A DNA stretch of 48,643 nucleotides from a virus: positions 1 through 48,643 of IMG/VR virus record IMGVR_UViG_3300017631_000004, one strand, 5' to 3'. Positions 1-10,700 of the stretch are shown here, piece after piece. Numbering within the stretch: the first letter of the stretch is position 1; every line of letters starts with the position of its first letter. The position numbers and the translations under genes are program-made. The notes below the pieces were generated by a model. That model was not told where the DNA came from. It did no database searches and saw only the letters and a list, made by a program, of their open reading frames with translations.

Positions 1-1896
1 TCAACGAACCGACTGTTCCCCGGCGAGAATCCGATCGAGCCAGGCAACGTCCCAGATCCGATCGGCGATGCGGCGATAGAGGGCCTGACGTGCGTCAAGG
101 TCGGCCTTCTTGAACTGGCCGTGTGCCCGGAACGGGAGGTCCTGATCCTTCACGAATCGGACAAACCCAGGATTGTGCTCATACGCGCGAGGGTGCAGCG
201 TCTTGGCGAGCGGGTTCTGTCCGAAATAGTGCTCTAGCTTGTCGGCGTATGGCGTGTCGCCGTACGAGGCGTTGAACGATTTTGGAAGCAGGAGGAGCCC
301 GCCGAACCTGTTGCGGTAGTCCTCGAAGTCGGACTTGTGCGGAAACTCCTCGCGGAAGTCCTCTGGGTGGTTGGGCCAGATGTGCTCGACCTCGTAGCCC
401 TTCTTGCCGCGGAGCGTGATGTACTCGGCGTAGCGGGACTGGCCGCCAGAACTCACGTCGATGTGGTCGGCCATGCGTGCCAGCAGGCGCTTGATTGGCT
501 TGTGGCTCCACTGATTGAGGTAGAAGCCGTCGAAGCCTGCCAACTTCTCTGGCTGCTCGTCGAGACGCTTGCGCAGCGCCACCGCGATCTCCTTCGGACT
601 ACCGCCGCGGATGTCTCGGACGACCGTGTACACGTTGTACTGCAGCGAGTTGTAGTCGCAGTTGCGGAAGTTGCACAGGCGGCGTGACAGGTAGATGTCT
701 GCGTATTTGGCGACGAGCCGCATCTTTAGCCGGATCACGTCGTCGGAATCGCTCCGCGACAAGGCAGCCAGCAACAGCGTCGGTTGGTGGGTGAACTGGT
801 GCGTGGCGTTGTGGAAGAGGTTCTCAAGCCCCGGTGTCAGTTGGAGCTCGGCACGCCGAATCACCATGTACCACTTCGAGTAGAACGACATCTCCGCGGT
901 GATGAAGTCTCGATATGCCGGGGAGTGAGGCTGTCCGCTCTTCGTCAGGCCAACGCGATCTGCATCCTCCCGCACCCAGCGATGGAACTCGGTGCCGATC
1001 CGGTCCCACGCCTCGGGGCGGGAGTTCTTCTTGCGCTCACGGATGCTGTCGGCATACTGGCTTCGCAGCCAAGCTTTGAAGAAATCTGAGTCGTATTCCT
1101 GATTGTCGGGCGCAAGCGCCCGCATTTCAGCGAGCATGCGCTTCCACTCGGCGCTGGCGGCATCCCTGGCCTTGGAATCCGTGATGTTGGCCAGCAGGTA
1201 TCCCTTGAGCATGTCCGTAGGGGACAGTGACAGGCCACGGTCGTTCATGGTCTCGAAGATCGTGTACGCCACATCGTCGGAATATGCGGTGATCTCGACG
1301 AGGTGGACGTTCTTGGTGAGCCAGTCCACGAAGTAGGGAAGGGCCGCGTCGTCAATCTCCTCGGGGCAGAGTTCCTCGATCTCGTTGTACCGGGCCACGA
1401 TGTTCCGCGACGACTCGGGTAGGTCCTCATCGTCGATCTCGGTCCCATCGAACAGCGCCTGCATGATGGCCCGTCTCTCGGGCACGTCGACGTTGAAGGA
1501 CTTCTCGCCGTACTCCTCGGAGTAGATCATCTCGCCGACGCTGTTTTGCTGCTTCGCTGCCTGCTGCCGCTTCATCAAGAACAGCAGTAGCAGCGTGAGG
1601 GTCGTCAGTCGTTGCTGCCCGTCAATGATGTAGTCGCGTCCATCCTTCTGACTGACGATGATCGAGCCAAGGAAGTAGCGGTCATAGCCGGCGACGGCGC
1701 GGCGCTCGTGCCCGGGCTCGTAGCTCCGGAAGAAGACGTCCGTCAGGTCGCTGATCAACTCCTCCAGTTGCTTGGTCTGCCACTTGTACTCGCGCTGGTA
1801 GTAGTCGATGTAGAACTTTCGACCGAACAGGATCTCGCGGAGGGTCTTGCCCTTGCCGTCAATGTTCTTCCGTTGAATGGAGTCGGTTCCGCTCAT
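1..1896 (-). CDS. DUF262/DUF1524 (GmrSD-like) nuclease
   Basis: 631 aa. The N-terminal DUF262 domain is marked by the DGQQR motif at residues 92-96. This ParB-like NTPase/nicking fold is found in GmrS-type proteins. The C-terminal DUF1524 domain is marked by an EHIWP motif near residue 505, an HNH-type nuclease signature. Fused GmrSD-like proteins are type IV restriction enzymes that cleave modified (often glucosylated) phage DNA in an NTP-dependent way. The ATG start overlaps the stop of the type III Res gene by four bases, so it is the last, translationally coupled gene of the defence operon. The position suggests a second restriction layer aimed at DNA that escapes or mimics the Mod methylation; that part is inference. 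The length is normal and both domains look intact. Confidence 0.88.
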   Translation of the reverse strand: MSGTDSIQRKNIDGKGKTLREILFGRKFYIDYYQREYKWQTKQLEELISDLTDVFFRSYEPGHERRAVAGYDRYFLGSIIVSQKDGRDYIIDGQQRLTTLTLLLLFLMKRQQAAKQQNSVGEMIYSEEYGEKSFNVDVPERRAIMQALFDGTEIDDEDLPESSRNIVARYNEIEELCPEEIDDAALPYFVDWLTKNVHLVEITAYSDDVAYTIFETMNDRGLSLSPTDMLKGYLLANITDSKARDAASAEWKRMLAEMRALAPDNQEYDSDFFKAWLRSQYADSIRERKKNSRPEAWDRIGTEFHRWVREDADRVGLTKSGQPHSPAYRDFITAEMSFYSKWYMVIRRAELQLTPGLENLFHNATHQFTHQPTLLLAALSRSDSDDVIRLKMRLVAKYADIYLSRRLCNFRNCDYNSLQYNVYTVVRDIRGGSPKEIAVALRKRLDEQPEKLAGFDGFYLNQWSHKPIKRLLARMADHIDVSSGGQSRYAEYITLRGKKGYEVEHIWPNHPEDFREEFPHKSDFEDYRNRFGGLLLLPKSFNASYGDTPYADKLEHYFGQNPLAKTLHPRAYEHNPGFVRFVKDQDLPFRAHGQFKKADLDARQALYRRIADRIWDVAWLDRILAGEQSVR

Positions 1897-4800
1897 GTGC
1901 GAGTCCTCGGTTTATTGGTTGGAGCGCTCGCCTGGTTCCCGTTGTTGGGGACCGAGTTGTTGAGCACATCGTCGAACGACGCCGCCACGATGAACCGTGC
2001 GGGATTGTCACCGGCGGCGATCGCCGTGAAGTGTGCCTTGCCGCACTGGATTTTGGCGTTCTCCGTGCCGCGCCGGGCGTCGTCGAACAACAGCGCCGTG
2101 CTCTTGGTCTCGACCACGAAGTACAGTCGCTCCTGGCCGTCGTGCTGCACGAGCACAGCCCAGTCCGGGTTGTAGTTCCCCAAGGGCGTTGGAACCAGGA
2201 ACCATCCCGGCAACTTGGCGTAGACCTTGATCGCGGCGTTCTGCTCCAGGTTCTCCGCAAAGGTCTTCTCAACGCCCGATCCGTAGACTACCTGCTCGTG
2301 CGTGGACTTCGAAGCGTCCATCATGTTGCGGAGGTATCCGGTGAGCTCCTCGTTCTCGAAGAGCTCCTGGGCGTAGTAGAACTCGTCGCCCAGCCGCTGG
2401 TACTTGATACCGTCCACGAGGGCCATCCGCTTGCACCGATTGATGGCGTCGGCGGCAAGCTCGATGAACTCCTGAGGGTTTCGGGCGAAGTCGTCCAAGC
2501 GAGTGCTCTCGGAGAGGATTCGCTGGATGCTCCTGCGCGTTAGGCGCGTGCGGTCCTGAAGATCGGTCAGGATGTCCGGCAGGTCGATGTCGGACTCGCT
2601 CAGCACCACCACGGTCGCGCCCTGGCTCTCCGTCGCCTCGACGCCAGCCTTACCGATGGCGATGTCGGCCTTCCGCCACTGGAGCCGCGTCCTGGGGATT
2701 GCCGGCGCATCCTTCAGCGCCTTCGTGCAGTCCCGAATGAGCTTCTCGTTGTCAAAATGGACGCGGTAGGTGGTCTGGTCCCTGATTCGCTTCCAGAGGT
2801 CCTTGAACTCCTCGCTGTCAAGGACGGCGCGGCGGGTCTTCACCTGCCGGCGCTCGTCGGCGTTCTTGATCTCCAACCGCCCGGAGAGCCTGCGCAGGAT
2901 CTCCGCAACCTGGTCCTTTTGCTCGGCGAACGCGGGTGGCAGCACGAGCGTCTTGTCCTTGATCGCCCGCTTGAGGGAATCCTGTACCTTGCCACGCGCA
3001 TCGATGTACCCTTGGGCCTTGAGGTGTTCCCAGACCACCTTCGACTGATCCACGCCCATCGCCCGCACGCCGCCGTCTGCGGTTGGCACCCCCACCTGGG
3101 CAAACTGGTGGTGCTCGACGACGCCGAACCGGATGCCCGTGTCCTCCTCGATCTCCTTCTGGAGATTATCGGCGAAGGCCTCGTAGCTCTCATTGGCAAT
3201 GACCGTGAGGGTGTTGACCTCGAAGCCCCGGAGCCGCTGGCCATCCTGGTTCACGCAGAGACGCAGGCCGCGCCCGATTGTCTGCCGACGTTCCCGTTCG
3301 GTGCGGATATCCCTCAGCGAGCAGATCTGGAACACGTTGGGGTTGTCCCAGCCCTCCCTCAGCGCCGAGTGCGAGAAGATGAACTTCAACGGCGTGTCGA
3401 AGCCGAGGAGCTTCTCCTTCTCCTTCATGATCAGGTTGTACGCCCGCTCCGCAGCGTCGCGCCCGGTCTGGTTCCCTTCTTCGGTGTCCACGCTGCGTCC
3501 GGACTTCTTGTCGATCGAGAAGTACCCGTCATGCACCTCCTCGGCGGCGCGATCGAGGTCCACTTCGTTGAACAACGTGTTGTAGTCGGGGTGCCGGGCC
3601 CAGCGCTTGTACTCCTCCTCGAAGATCTTGGCATACTCGCCCTTCACCGGGTTGGCGGCCGCGTCGTACTGCCTGTACTTGTCCACGGCGTCGATGAAGA
3701 ACAGACTGAGCACCTTGATGCCCTGTCGTCGGAGCCGCTTCTCCTTGTCCAGGTGCTCCTTGATCGTGCGTTTGATCATCTCGCGCTGGACGCTGGTGGC
3801 ATCCACATCGCCCCACGACTCGCCCGGCTTCAGGTACTTCTCCCCGCCCGGATACCGCAGCTCCAGAAACTCGTTCCCCGCCTGCACGCGGATCTCGCCG
3901 ACACGGCAGTTGGCGTACATCGCCCGGCGAGTTGTCTGCTCCAAGTCGTCGCCGTCCTGCACAGTCACCTCGCGACGTTCAACGCCGTGGAGCGTGTCCA
4001 TATCGAGCTCGACCTTGGCGGTGATGACGTTCCGGCGGTTCTGCACGGAGACGAGCCGAACGAACGGCCGGTTGTGTGCACTCTCCACCGTCGCCGCCGC
4101 GACCTCGATCTGCTTCACAAGCTTCCGCTCGTAGGCATCCACCGCGTCGAGGCGGTAGACCATGTGGTGCTTGTTCGCGTGTGTCGCCGAATAGCGGAGC
4201 GTGCAGAGGGGGTTCATTGCGTCGAGGGCTTGCTTGCCCGCGCCGCTCAGGCCACCATCCACACTCTGGGGCTCATCGACGATGAGGATGGGGCGTGTGG
4301 CCTTGATCAGATCGATGGGCTTCTCGCCGCCGGTCTTCTCGCTGTCCTTGTAGAGGTTGTTGATGTCCTTCTTGTTGATCGCACCGACCGTCGTCACCAT
4401 GATCTGGATGTGCGAGCTGGTGGCGAAGTTGCGCACCTGCCCGAGACGGTTCGAGTCGTACAAGAAGAATTCAAATGGAACGCCTGCGTAGAGGCCGCGG
4501 AAGTGCTCCGCCATCGCGTCGATGGAGTGATAGACACCCTCCTTGATGGCCACCGACGGGACGATGATGACGAACTTCGTGAAGCCGAACCGTTTGTTCA
4601 GCTCGAAGATCGTGCGGAGGTAGACATAGGTCTTGCCCGTGCCGGTCTCCATCTCGACGGTGAAGTCGCCGGACGCCAGTGACGACGACGGGGACAGGCC
4701 ATTTCCGAGTTGGACACTCTTGAGGTTCTCGAGTAGTTCATCGTCCAGCAGCGTCAGTCGGTTGCCTACCCCGAGATCCCCCTCGGAGAAACCCATCCGC

Positions 4801-4931
4801 ATTTGTGGGTCGGCCGCATCACGGACAACTGTGAACTCCGTTCGACAAAGCTCCTGCCCTCGGAAGAGGTTGCAGACGGACTCAATGGCTCGCAGCTGGT
4901 AATCAAGATCAGGTTCGAAGTGAAGTTTCAT
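1893..4931 (-). CDS. Type III restriction enzyme, Res subunit
   Basis: 1012 aa SF2 helicase-nuclease. Walker A GTGK is at about residues 97-100 and motif II is DEPQ at 219-222, a form typical of type III Res subunits. An SATH motif III follows, and the arginine-finger motif VI (QTIGRGLRL) is near 550. A C-terminal PD-(D/E)XK nuclease is visible as PDWAVLV then VVETKS at about 922-943. Res subunits translocate or diffuse along DNA using ATP and cut when two unmethylated sites are engaged, acting in a complex with Mod. The Mod gene lies 10 bp upstream and the GmrSD-like gene overlaps the 3' end. Length and motif set match the family, so the enzyme looks functional. Confidence 0.93.
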   Translation of the reverse strand: MKLHFEPDLDYQLRAIESVCNLFRGQELCRTEFTVVRDAADPQMRMGFSEGDLGVGNRLTLLDDELLENLKSVQLGNGLSPSSSLASGDFTVEMETGTGKTYVYLRTIFELNKRFGFTKFVIIVPSVAIKEGVYHSIDAMAEHFRGLYAGVPFEFFLYDSNRLGQVRNFATSSHIQIMVTTVGAINKKDINNLYKDSEKTGGEKPIDLIKATRPILIVDEPQSVDGGLSGAGKQALDAMNPLCTLRYSATHANKHHMVYRLDAVDAYERKLVKQIEVAAATVESAHNRPFVRLVSVQNRRNVITAKVELDMDTLHGVERREVTVQDGDDLEQTTRRAMYANCRVGEIRVQAGNEFLELRYPGGEKYLKPGESWGDVDATSVQREMIKRTIKEHLDKEKRLRRQGIKVLSLFFIDAVDKYRQYDAAANPVKGEYAKIFEEEYKRWARHPDYNTLFNEVDLDRAAEEVHDGYFSIDKKSGRSVDTEEGNQTGRDAAERAYNLIMKEKEKLLGFDTPLKFIFSHSALREGWDNPNVFQICSLRDIRTERERRQTIGRGLRLCVNQDGQRLRGFEVNTLTVIANESYEAFADNLQKEIEEDTGIRFGVVEHHQFAQVGVPTADGGVRAMGVDQSKVVWEHLKAQGYIDARGKVQDSLKRAIKDKTLVLPPAFAEQKDQVAEILRRLSGRLEIKNADERRQVKTRRAVLDSEEFKDLWKRIRDQTTYRVHFDNEKLIRDCTKALKDAPAIPRTRLQWRKADIAIGKAGVEATESQGATVVVLSESDIDLPDILTDLQDRTRLTRRSIQRILSESTRLDDFARNPQEFIELAADAINRCKRMALVDGIKYQRLGDEFYYAQELFENEELTGYLRNMMDASKSTHEQVVYGSGVEKTFAENLEQNAAIKVYAKLPGWFLVPTPLGNYNPDWAVLVQHDGQERLYFVVETKSTALLFDDARRGTENAKIQCGKAHFTAIAAGDNPARFIVAASFDDVLNNSVPNNGNQASAPTNKPRTRT

Positions 4932-4941
4932 GGGCTCGCTC

Positions 4942-6870
4942 TCAGAGGCTCCGCACGTTCTTCAGCCCGTGCTGTTCGAGAATCGCGGCGACATTGGTCT
5001 TAACGACATCGTCGGCAAATGCGTCGTCGCGGAACACGACAGCCGTTTCACCTGCTGGGTTGATTTCCTTGTGCCAGGCGGCGATGCCGAGCGCCAGCGA
5101 CTCGCCGTTGTCTCGTGTGATTCGCTTTTCGAGGCAGGTGATGAGCGAGCCTCCGCCGATCGAATGGACCCTTTTGCCCGCAATCACTTTCTCGTCCATA
5201 GGCACGCAGATGTCGAGGCCCCGCTTCAGAAGAAGCTCGTAAAGCAGGTCATGGTCGGACCGCCCCGCTTCCACATGCTCGACCGCCGAATCGAGCGTCT
5301 CGCCGATGTCGCCGCCATCAGGTGCCCATGCGCGAATGTTCGACGAGTCCAGCTTGAACACGCGTACACCACGGTCTTGGCCGCGATCGCCAAGCTCAGG
5401 AGGCGCTGACTTTGCCTCCGCAATGACGGCTCGCAAGCGAGCCATTCCCATATCAAAAATCGACTGCATGCCCTTAGTGGGACTAGGTAGCGGCTCACGC
5501 ATCTGCACCAAGATGAACCGTCGGTTACCGCCGTCCGTCTCGTTCTGCTTGAGAACCGCATGACCAGTTGGCGCACTACCTGCGAAACAATCGAGCACGA
5601 TGTCGTTCGCGTCGGCAGTAGTTCCGATCTGCAGAATCCTCTCGATTAGGCGAGTTGGCTTTACGGAATTGAGCACGTTGTCGTTGCTCTCAAACTTGAT
5701 GTACTCCAGCAGCTCCTTCTTGGCTTCCTGCGTGTGTCCCACGTCCTTGTAGAACCACATAGTCTGCGGAACGATTCCCTGTTGTACTTCGGTCAAAAAT
5801 CGCTTCTGTGCGGGCATCGCATCGCCCTTCGGACCCCACCACACACGATTGTCCTGCACTAGTTCGTCGAATGCCTCGCGTGACTGCCTCCAGTAGCGAC
5901 CCGTTCCGGATGTGAACTTCTTCCCAGTGGGTCCGGTCACTTCGTAAAGCCCTTTGCTGTAGTAATTGCGGGCGGTCAGGTCGCTGGGCTTCCACGGACC
6001 GCGAGGATCGTCGTCGATGTTCTCGTATCGAGCATCGGCTTCCGCAGACCGGGGAAGTAAAGTCGGACGCCAAGCCGAAGCATTTTTGGCGTAGACGACG
6101 ACGTAGTCGTGGTCTTCCGAGAAGTGCCTCGCGCTGTTCTTTGGTGAATAAACCTTCTGCCAGAGCACTGTGGCGACAAAGTTCTCCTCGCCGAATATCT
6201 CCGAACACAGCTTCCTGAGGTTGTCCACTTCGCAGTCATCAATCGAAATGAAGATCGCTCCATCCTGCCGCAGCATGGAGTGTGCCAGCTTAAGCCTCGG
6301 GTACATCATGTTGACCCAAGCGGTGTGATATCGCCCGGATGTGTCGCTGTTCGTCGTCATCCGACGACCATCCGATTCGCGTTGGCCGGTCAGCATCTGG
6401 TAGTTCTGAATGCTGTCCTTGAAGTCATCCGGATAGATGAACTCGTGCCCAGTGTTGTAAGGCGGATCGATATAGATCAGTCGGACCCGACCGGCGTAGG
6501 ACTTCTGAAGAATCTTCAGCACCTCCAGGTTGTCGCCTTCGATGAATAGATTCTGAGTGGTGTCCCAATCCACGCTCTCCTCAGGGCAGGGGCGCAATGT
6601 CCCCATGCTGGAGGTGAGTGCCAGTTGTCGCGCCCGGCGCTTGCCGTGCCAGTTCAGTCCGAACTTCTCCTCCGCATCGGTCACCGTTCGGTCGCCCACA
6701 AGTTGCTTCAACACATCCACGTTGACGGATGTCCCGTTCGCCCCCTCGGTGACGAGCTCAGGGAACATCGATTTCAACGCGGCGATGTTGTTGGCCACCA
6801 TGTCGGCCGAGCGGGCCAACGGGTCTTCGGCGGTGATCTTCCGGATTGAGGGGGCAGATTGCTCGGGCAT
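4942..6870 (-). CDS. Type III restriction-modification DNA methyltransferase, Mod subunit
   Basis: 642 aa beta-class adenine-N6 methyltransferase. Catalytic motif IV DPPYNTG is at 135-141 and the SAM-binding motif I follows at about 422-435. The region between them should hold the target-recognition domain, which gives the system its sequence specificity. Motif I reads FAGSAPTGHAV where the family usually has FAGSGTTGHAV, so two residues of the glycine loop are changed. The gene directly precedes res, the standard mod-res order, with a 10 bp gap. The start is ATG, 58 bp after the DUF4391 stop. It both protects host DNA and is required by Res for cleavage. Assignment is firm; whether the altered motif I lowers SAM binding is unknown. 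Confidence 0.93.
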   Translation of the reverse strand: MPEQSAPSIRKITAEDPLARSADMVANNIAALKSMFPELVTEGANGTSVNVDVLKQLVGDRTVTDAEEKFGLNWHGKRRARQLALTSSMGTLRPCPEESVDWDTTQNLFIEGDNLEVLKILQKSYAGRVRLIYIDPPYNTGHEFIYPDDFKDSIQNYQMLTGQRESDGRRMTTNSDTSGRYHTAWVNMMYPRLKLAHSMLRQDGAIFISIDDCEVDNLRKLCSEIFGEENFVATVLWQKVYSPKNSARHFSEDHDYVVVYAKNASAWRPTLLPRSAEADARYENIDDDPRGPWKPSDLTARNYYSKGLYEVTGPTGKKFTSGTGRYWRQSREAFDELVQDNRVWWGPKGDAMPAQKRFLTEVQQGIVPQTMWFYKDVGHTQEAKKELLEYIKFESNDNVLNSVKPTRLIERILQIGTTADANDIVLDCFAGSAPTGHAVLKQNETDGGNRRFILVQMREPLPSPTKGMQSIFDMGMARLRAVIAEAKSAPPELGDRGQDRGVRVFKLDSSNIRAWAPDGGDIGETLDSAVEHVEAGRSDHDLLYELLLKRGLDICVPMDEKVIAGKRVHSIGGGSLITCLEKRITRDNGESLALGIAAWHKEINPAGETAVVFRDDAFADDVVKTNVAAILEQHGLKNVRSL

Positions 6871-6928
6871 GGTTGGCTGGTCTCTTTGCAGAGGTGAAAC
6901 GGACTAGAGTGAGGAGACGTGACAGGAC

Positions 6929-7702
6929 TCAGAGCTTTCGGCGGGCTTCGTCGTGCTGGGCTTGGAGGCGTTTGAGCTGAAGGTTCAGTTCGACCTGGCG
7001 GGCCATCTGCTTCTCCTTCGCGGCGGCGGAACGGAGGGAAGCGATCGCTGCCTCCAAGGTTGTGCAGGTTTGCAGGGCCGCCTGGCGCTCGGCGGCCCGC
7101 TGCGGCGTCTCCGCGGCGGCGAACGTGCCGGTGTGCCTCGCCGCCTGGGCGGCAAGCACGGCGTCGATCCAACCCCGGTAGACCGTATAGAGCGTGGTCC
7201 GAGGTTGGCGGGCAAGCGCCAGGGCTGCGGCGAGTTCGGTGCGGACCTGTGGCGAGTGGGTGGCCAGATCGGAGTCAACGATGTCGCCATCGAGGACAAC
7301 CTTGCCGCCCTCGTTCTGGGCCCAGCGTTTGTCCGCGAGTGAGAGTTTGGGCAGCGAGGCAGCGTCGCTCGTGATGAGCAACATGTGGTAGGGAATGGCC
7401 CGGTGGATGAGCTCGATGAGCCGGGTGCATTTGGTTCCGGTCAGTTCTCCCCCCGATCGCAACGTGAGCGACAGAACGGCAACCTCGACAACCTCTCGCG
7501 TGGAATCGCGGAATGCTGCGATTCCCACGGTCGTCGGCTTGAGGGCCGCGATCCAGCGGAGTTCCTCGACACCACCTTCGATGAGGCGTTTGTCGGCTGC
7601 CGTGGGCGCGCCGTTCTCCACCAGCAGCGTCTTGGGGACGCGTTGGCCGACCATCGCCTCGCGCGGCAGTGCGAGGGCCTCGATGACCTGATCGGGCGTC
7701 AC
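6929..7702 (-). CDS. DUF4391 domain protein
   Basis: 257 aa. The N-terminal half matches my memory of DUF4391: a short lead with P(K/R)TLLVENG, then an ADKRLIEGGVEELRW segment and a LKPTTVGIAAF strand. The C-terminal 70 residues are an alanine/glutamine-rich helix with coiled-coil character, rich in K, R and E. The biochemical function is unknown. The family commonly sits between an SNF2-type helicase gene and type III mod/res genes, as here, so it is probably an accessory subunit of the defence complex. The GTG start overlaps the helicase stop (GTGA), indicating translational coupling. Confidence 0.75.
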   Translation of the reverse strand: MTPDQVIEALALPREAMVGQRVPKTLLVENGAPTAADKRLIEGGVEELRWIAALKPTTVGIAAFRDSTREVVEVAVLSLTLRSGGELTGTKCTRLIELIHRAIPYHMLLITSDAASLPKLSLADKRWAQNEGGKVVLDGDIVDSDLATHSPQVRTELAAALALARQPRTTLYTVYRGWIDAVLAAQAARHTGTFAAAETPQRAAERQAALQTCTTLEAAIASLRSAAAKEKQMARQVELNLQLKRLQAQHDEARRKL

Positions 7703-10700
7703 GGGGTAGGACCTCCCCCGGAATCAGACGCGGTCGTGCCGGGCAACACGGCGAGGTACGCGAGCACCTCGAAGTTGCCGGTGCCGGAGAACTCGCCCCC
7801 CCGCCCGCCAGAACCCAAGCCCCCGCGACCAACCTGCGTGCCGCCCGGAGTGAAGAGGCTGGCAATCGCCCGTTCCTGGCCCTTGCCGATGACCGAGGCG
7901 ACGCCGGCTGCCAGGAGGCGCTGAGGTTCCTTCATCTCGCGGCCGTGCTTCGTGTTCTTGTCGAAACGGGCGCAAGCCGCGGCGTCGGGGAGGTCCTTGC
8001 CGACACAGAGGCGTTTGAGGCGGTCGAGGATTCGTTTCGCCTGCGTGTACGACAGGACAACAGCACCATCGTCCCCGACATGGACCAGGTAGTGCGGCGC
8101 GAGGGGATAGCCCGGTTCGGGACTGACGTTCGCGCCCGTTCCCTCGGCGCGGAGACAGAAGATGATGCCGGGCTCGATGTCGGCATCGGCGGCTGTTGTG
8201 GCGGCGAATGCACCGAGCGGTTGGCGTTCGAGCACGCCTTCGTGTTTGCGTGCGTACTCGGCGAGGTCGATGCGGAAGTCCGTGAGCGTGAGGTCGGCGA
8301 TGGAGACGCCGGTGGAGAGGTCCTCGATGTCGATGACCGCATCCTGGAGCTTGAGCAACTGTGAACGGCGGTACTCCAGGTCATTCATCGGGTTGCCGGA
8401 CTGCGCTTCGATCAGGTTCTCTTCGCCACTCGCTGAAACATCGAGCAGGACCATCTTGCCGCTGACGCGCTGTTCGAGGTTGATGTACTCCTCGAGTTCC
8501 ATATTCGGCCAGAAGTTGACGAGCTGGATCTGCTGGTTGGGCGAGCCGATCCGGTCGATGCGCCCGAATCGCTGGATGATGCGGACGGGGTTCCAGTGGA
8601 TGTCGTAGTTGATGAGCCAGTCGCAATCCTGAAGGTTCTGACCCTCGGAAATGCAGTCGGTGCCGATGAGCAGGTCGATCGTGCCCTCCTGCGCGAACTC
8701 CTCTGGCCGCTCCTTTGCCCGAGGCGCAAAGGCCGTGAGAATCGAGCCGAAGTCCTTCCGGAGGCTGCCGATCGTCGTCTGGTTGCGGCCGCTGCCCGTG
8801 ACGACGGCCGACTCGACACCGAGCGTGCGCTTCGCCCATGGGGCGAGGTGCTGGTAGAGGTACTCGGCGGTGTCGGCGAAGGCCGTGAAAATGAGCACCT
8901 TGCGATTGCCGGGGTTTACTGGGCGCTCGCACTTCTCCTGAATGACCCGGCGCAGTTCCGCGAGCTTGGCATCACGCTCGGGCACGACCTGGCTCGCGGT
9001 GGAGACGAGCATCGACAGACGGTTGCGGTCTTCGATGAGGTCCTGCCGCCATCGTACGAGGTCCACGTCGGAGAGCAGTACCTTGACCTTTCGACCGACG
9101 AGCAGACCATCGAACGCCGGGTCGTCGATGTCCACATCCTCGATGTTGATCTCTTCGACTTCGTCGCCCTTGGCGTCGATGCGAGCCAACGTTGCCTCGA
9201 CATCGCGGAGCTGTCGGCTCACGGTGAGGGCGAAGGACTGCACCGAGCTTTCCAGTCGCTTCAGCACGTTCACGCGGAGCAGGTGGATGAGGCTTTCCTC
9301 GCGGTCCACCTGACGCCAGAAGCCCTTGCCGCCGGACACTTCGGTGCTGTACTTCTTGTCGTAGGCTTCCTGCTTGTGCGTCAGCACATAGCGCAGCGGG
9401 GCGTAGGACGCGAGATTGAGACGACGGATCTCCTGATTCAACTCTCGGATCGAACGGAACTCGCCGGTGAGGTCGATGTCGGCTTTGACGTTGATCGGCT
9501 TGCGCCGCTCGGGGAACTTGCCTGTCTCGGCCGTGCCGTAGTACTTCTCGATGTGCTTGCGCGACCGGGCGATGGTGAGCAAGTCGAGCAGCTTGAAGTA
9601 GTCGAACCCGAGCATGTCCACGAGGCGACCGGGCGTGCGTTCGGAGGCATCGAGGTCCAGCCAGCGGTTGAACTGCTTCTGAGCGTGGCGGGTAGTCGAG
9701 TCGATGCTGGCGATGCCCTGGTCGGCGAGGGCGGTGTCGTCACCCTCGGTGGCGAAGGCGATCTGGTTGCGGAGATCAGCAAGACGGTTGTTCACCGGCG
9801 TGGCCGAGAGCATGAGCACCCGAGTGCGCACGCCCTGCTTGATGATCTGCTTCATCAGGCAGTCGTACCGCGTCTGCCCTCCCTGCCGAGGGCTCTTCTT
9901 GTTGCGGAAGTTGTGCGACTCGTCGATGACCACGAGGTCGTAGTTGCCCCAGTTGATGTGCGCGAGGTCAATGTCGCCGGACAACCCGCCGTCGCGGGAG
10001 AGATCGGTGTGGTTCAGCACGTCGTAGTTGAAACGGTCGGCCGCGAGGACGTTCCGGCGGTCGTTGGTGGCGTACAGCGTCCAGTTGTCACGGAGGCGCT
10101 TCGGGCACAGCACGAGCACGCGGTCGTTGCGGAGCTCGTGATACTTGATGATTGCCAACGCCTCGAACGTCTTTCCCAGTCCGACGCTGTCGGCGATGAT
10201 GCACCCGCCGAATCGGTTGAGCTTGTCGATCGCGCCGACGACCCCGTCTCGCTGGAACTTGAACAGCTTCTTCCAGACCACGGTGTTGCGGATGCCCGTA
10301 GCGGCGTTGACAACGCGGTCCTCGTCGAGGGCATCGCCGCGCAGCCCAAGCAGGTGATGGAGCATCAGCGCGTAGACAGACGCTGGATCACGATGGTCGC
10401 TGATGGAGGCGAGCAGCGAGAGCAGGTGCTGCTTGGTGGCTTCGTTTCCACGAAGTGAGTTCCATTGTGCGTCGAGCCAGCCACCGATCGTGCCCGCCTC
10501 GGCGGCGTTCTCGGAGGCCTGAATGAGGCTCAACGGATTGCCCGGCGCTATGCCAAGACCGCTGGTGCTGAAGGCGAACGCGCCGAGGATCGCCTGAACC
10601 GCGTTGTTGTCCTGCCCACGGACGACGGCTGCGCCCTGCGGAATGCCCGCGGACGCTTCACGCACCTCGGCACGGTCCCGAACCCAGGCGGCGAACTCTC

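Noticed and set aside
2757-4682. 641-codon plus-strand open frame opposite the Res gene
   Set aside because: It lies entirely antisense to a gene with all helicase motifs and has the Leu/Val/Arg/Asp-rich composition of a GC-rich shadow frame.
8596-10458. 620-codon plus-strand open frame opposite the SNF2 helicase
   Set aside because: Antisense shadow of a gene with intact helicase motifs; no ribosome site or domain.
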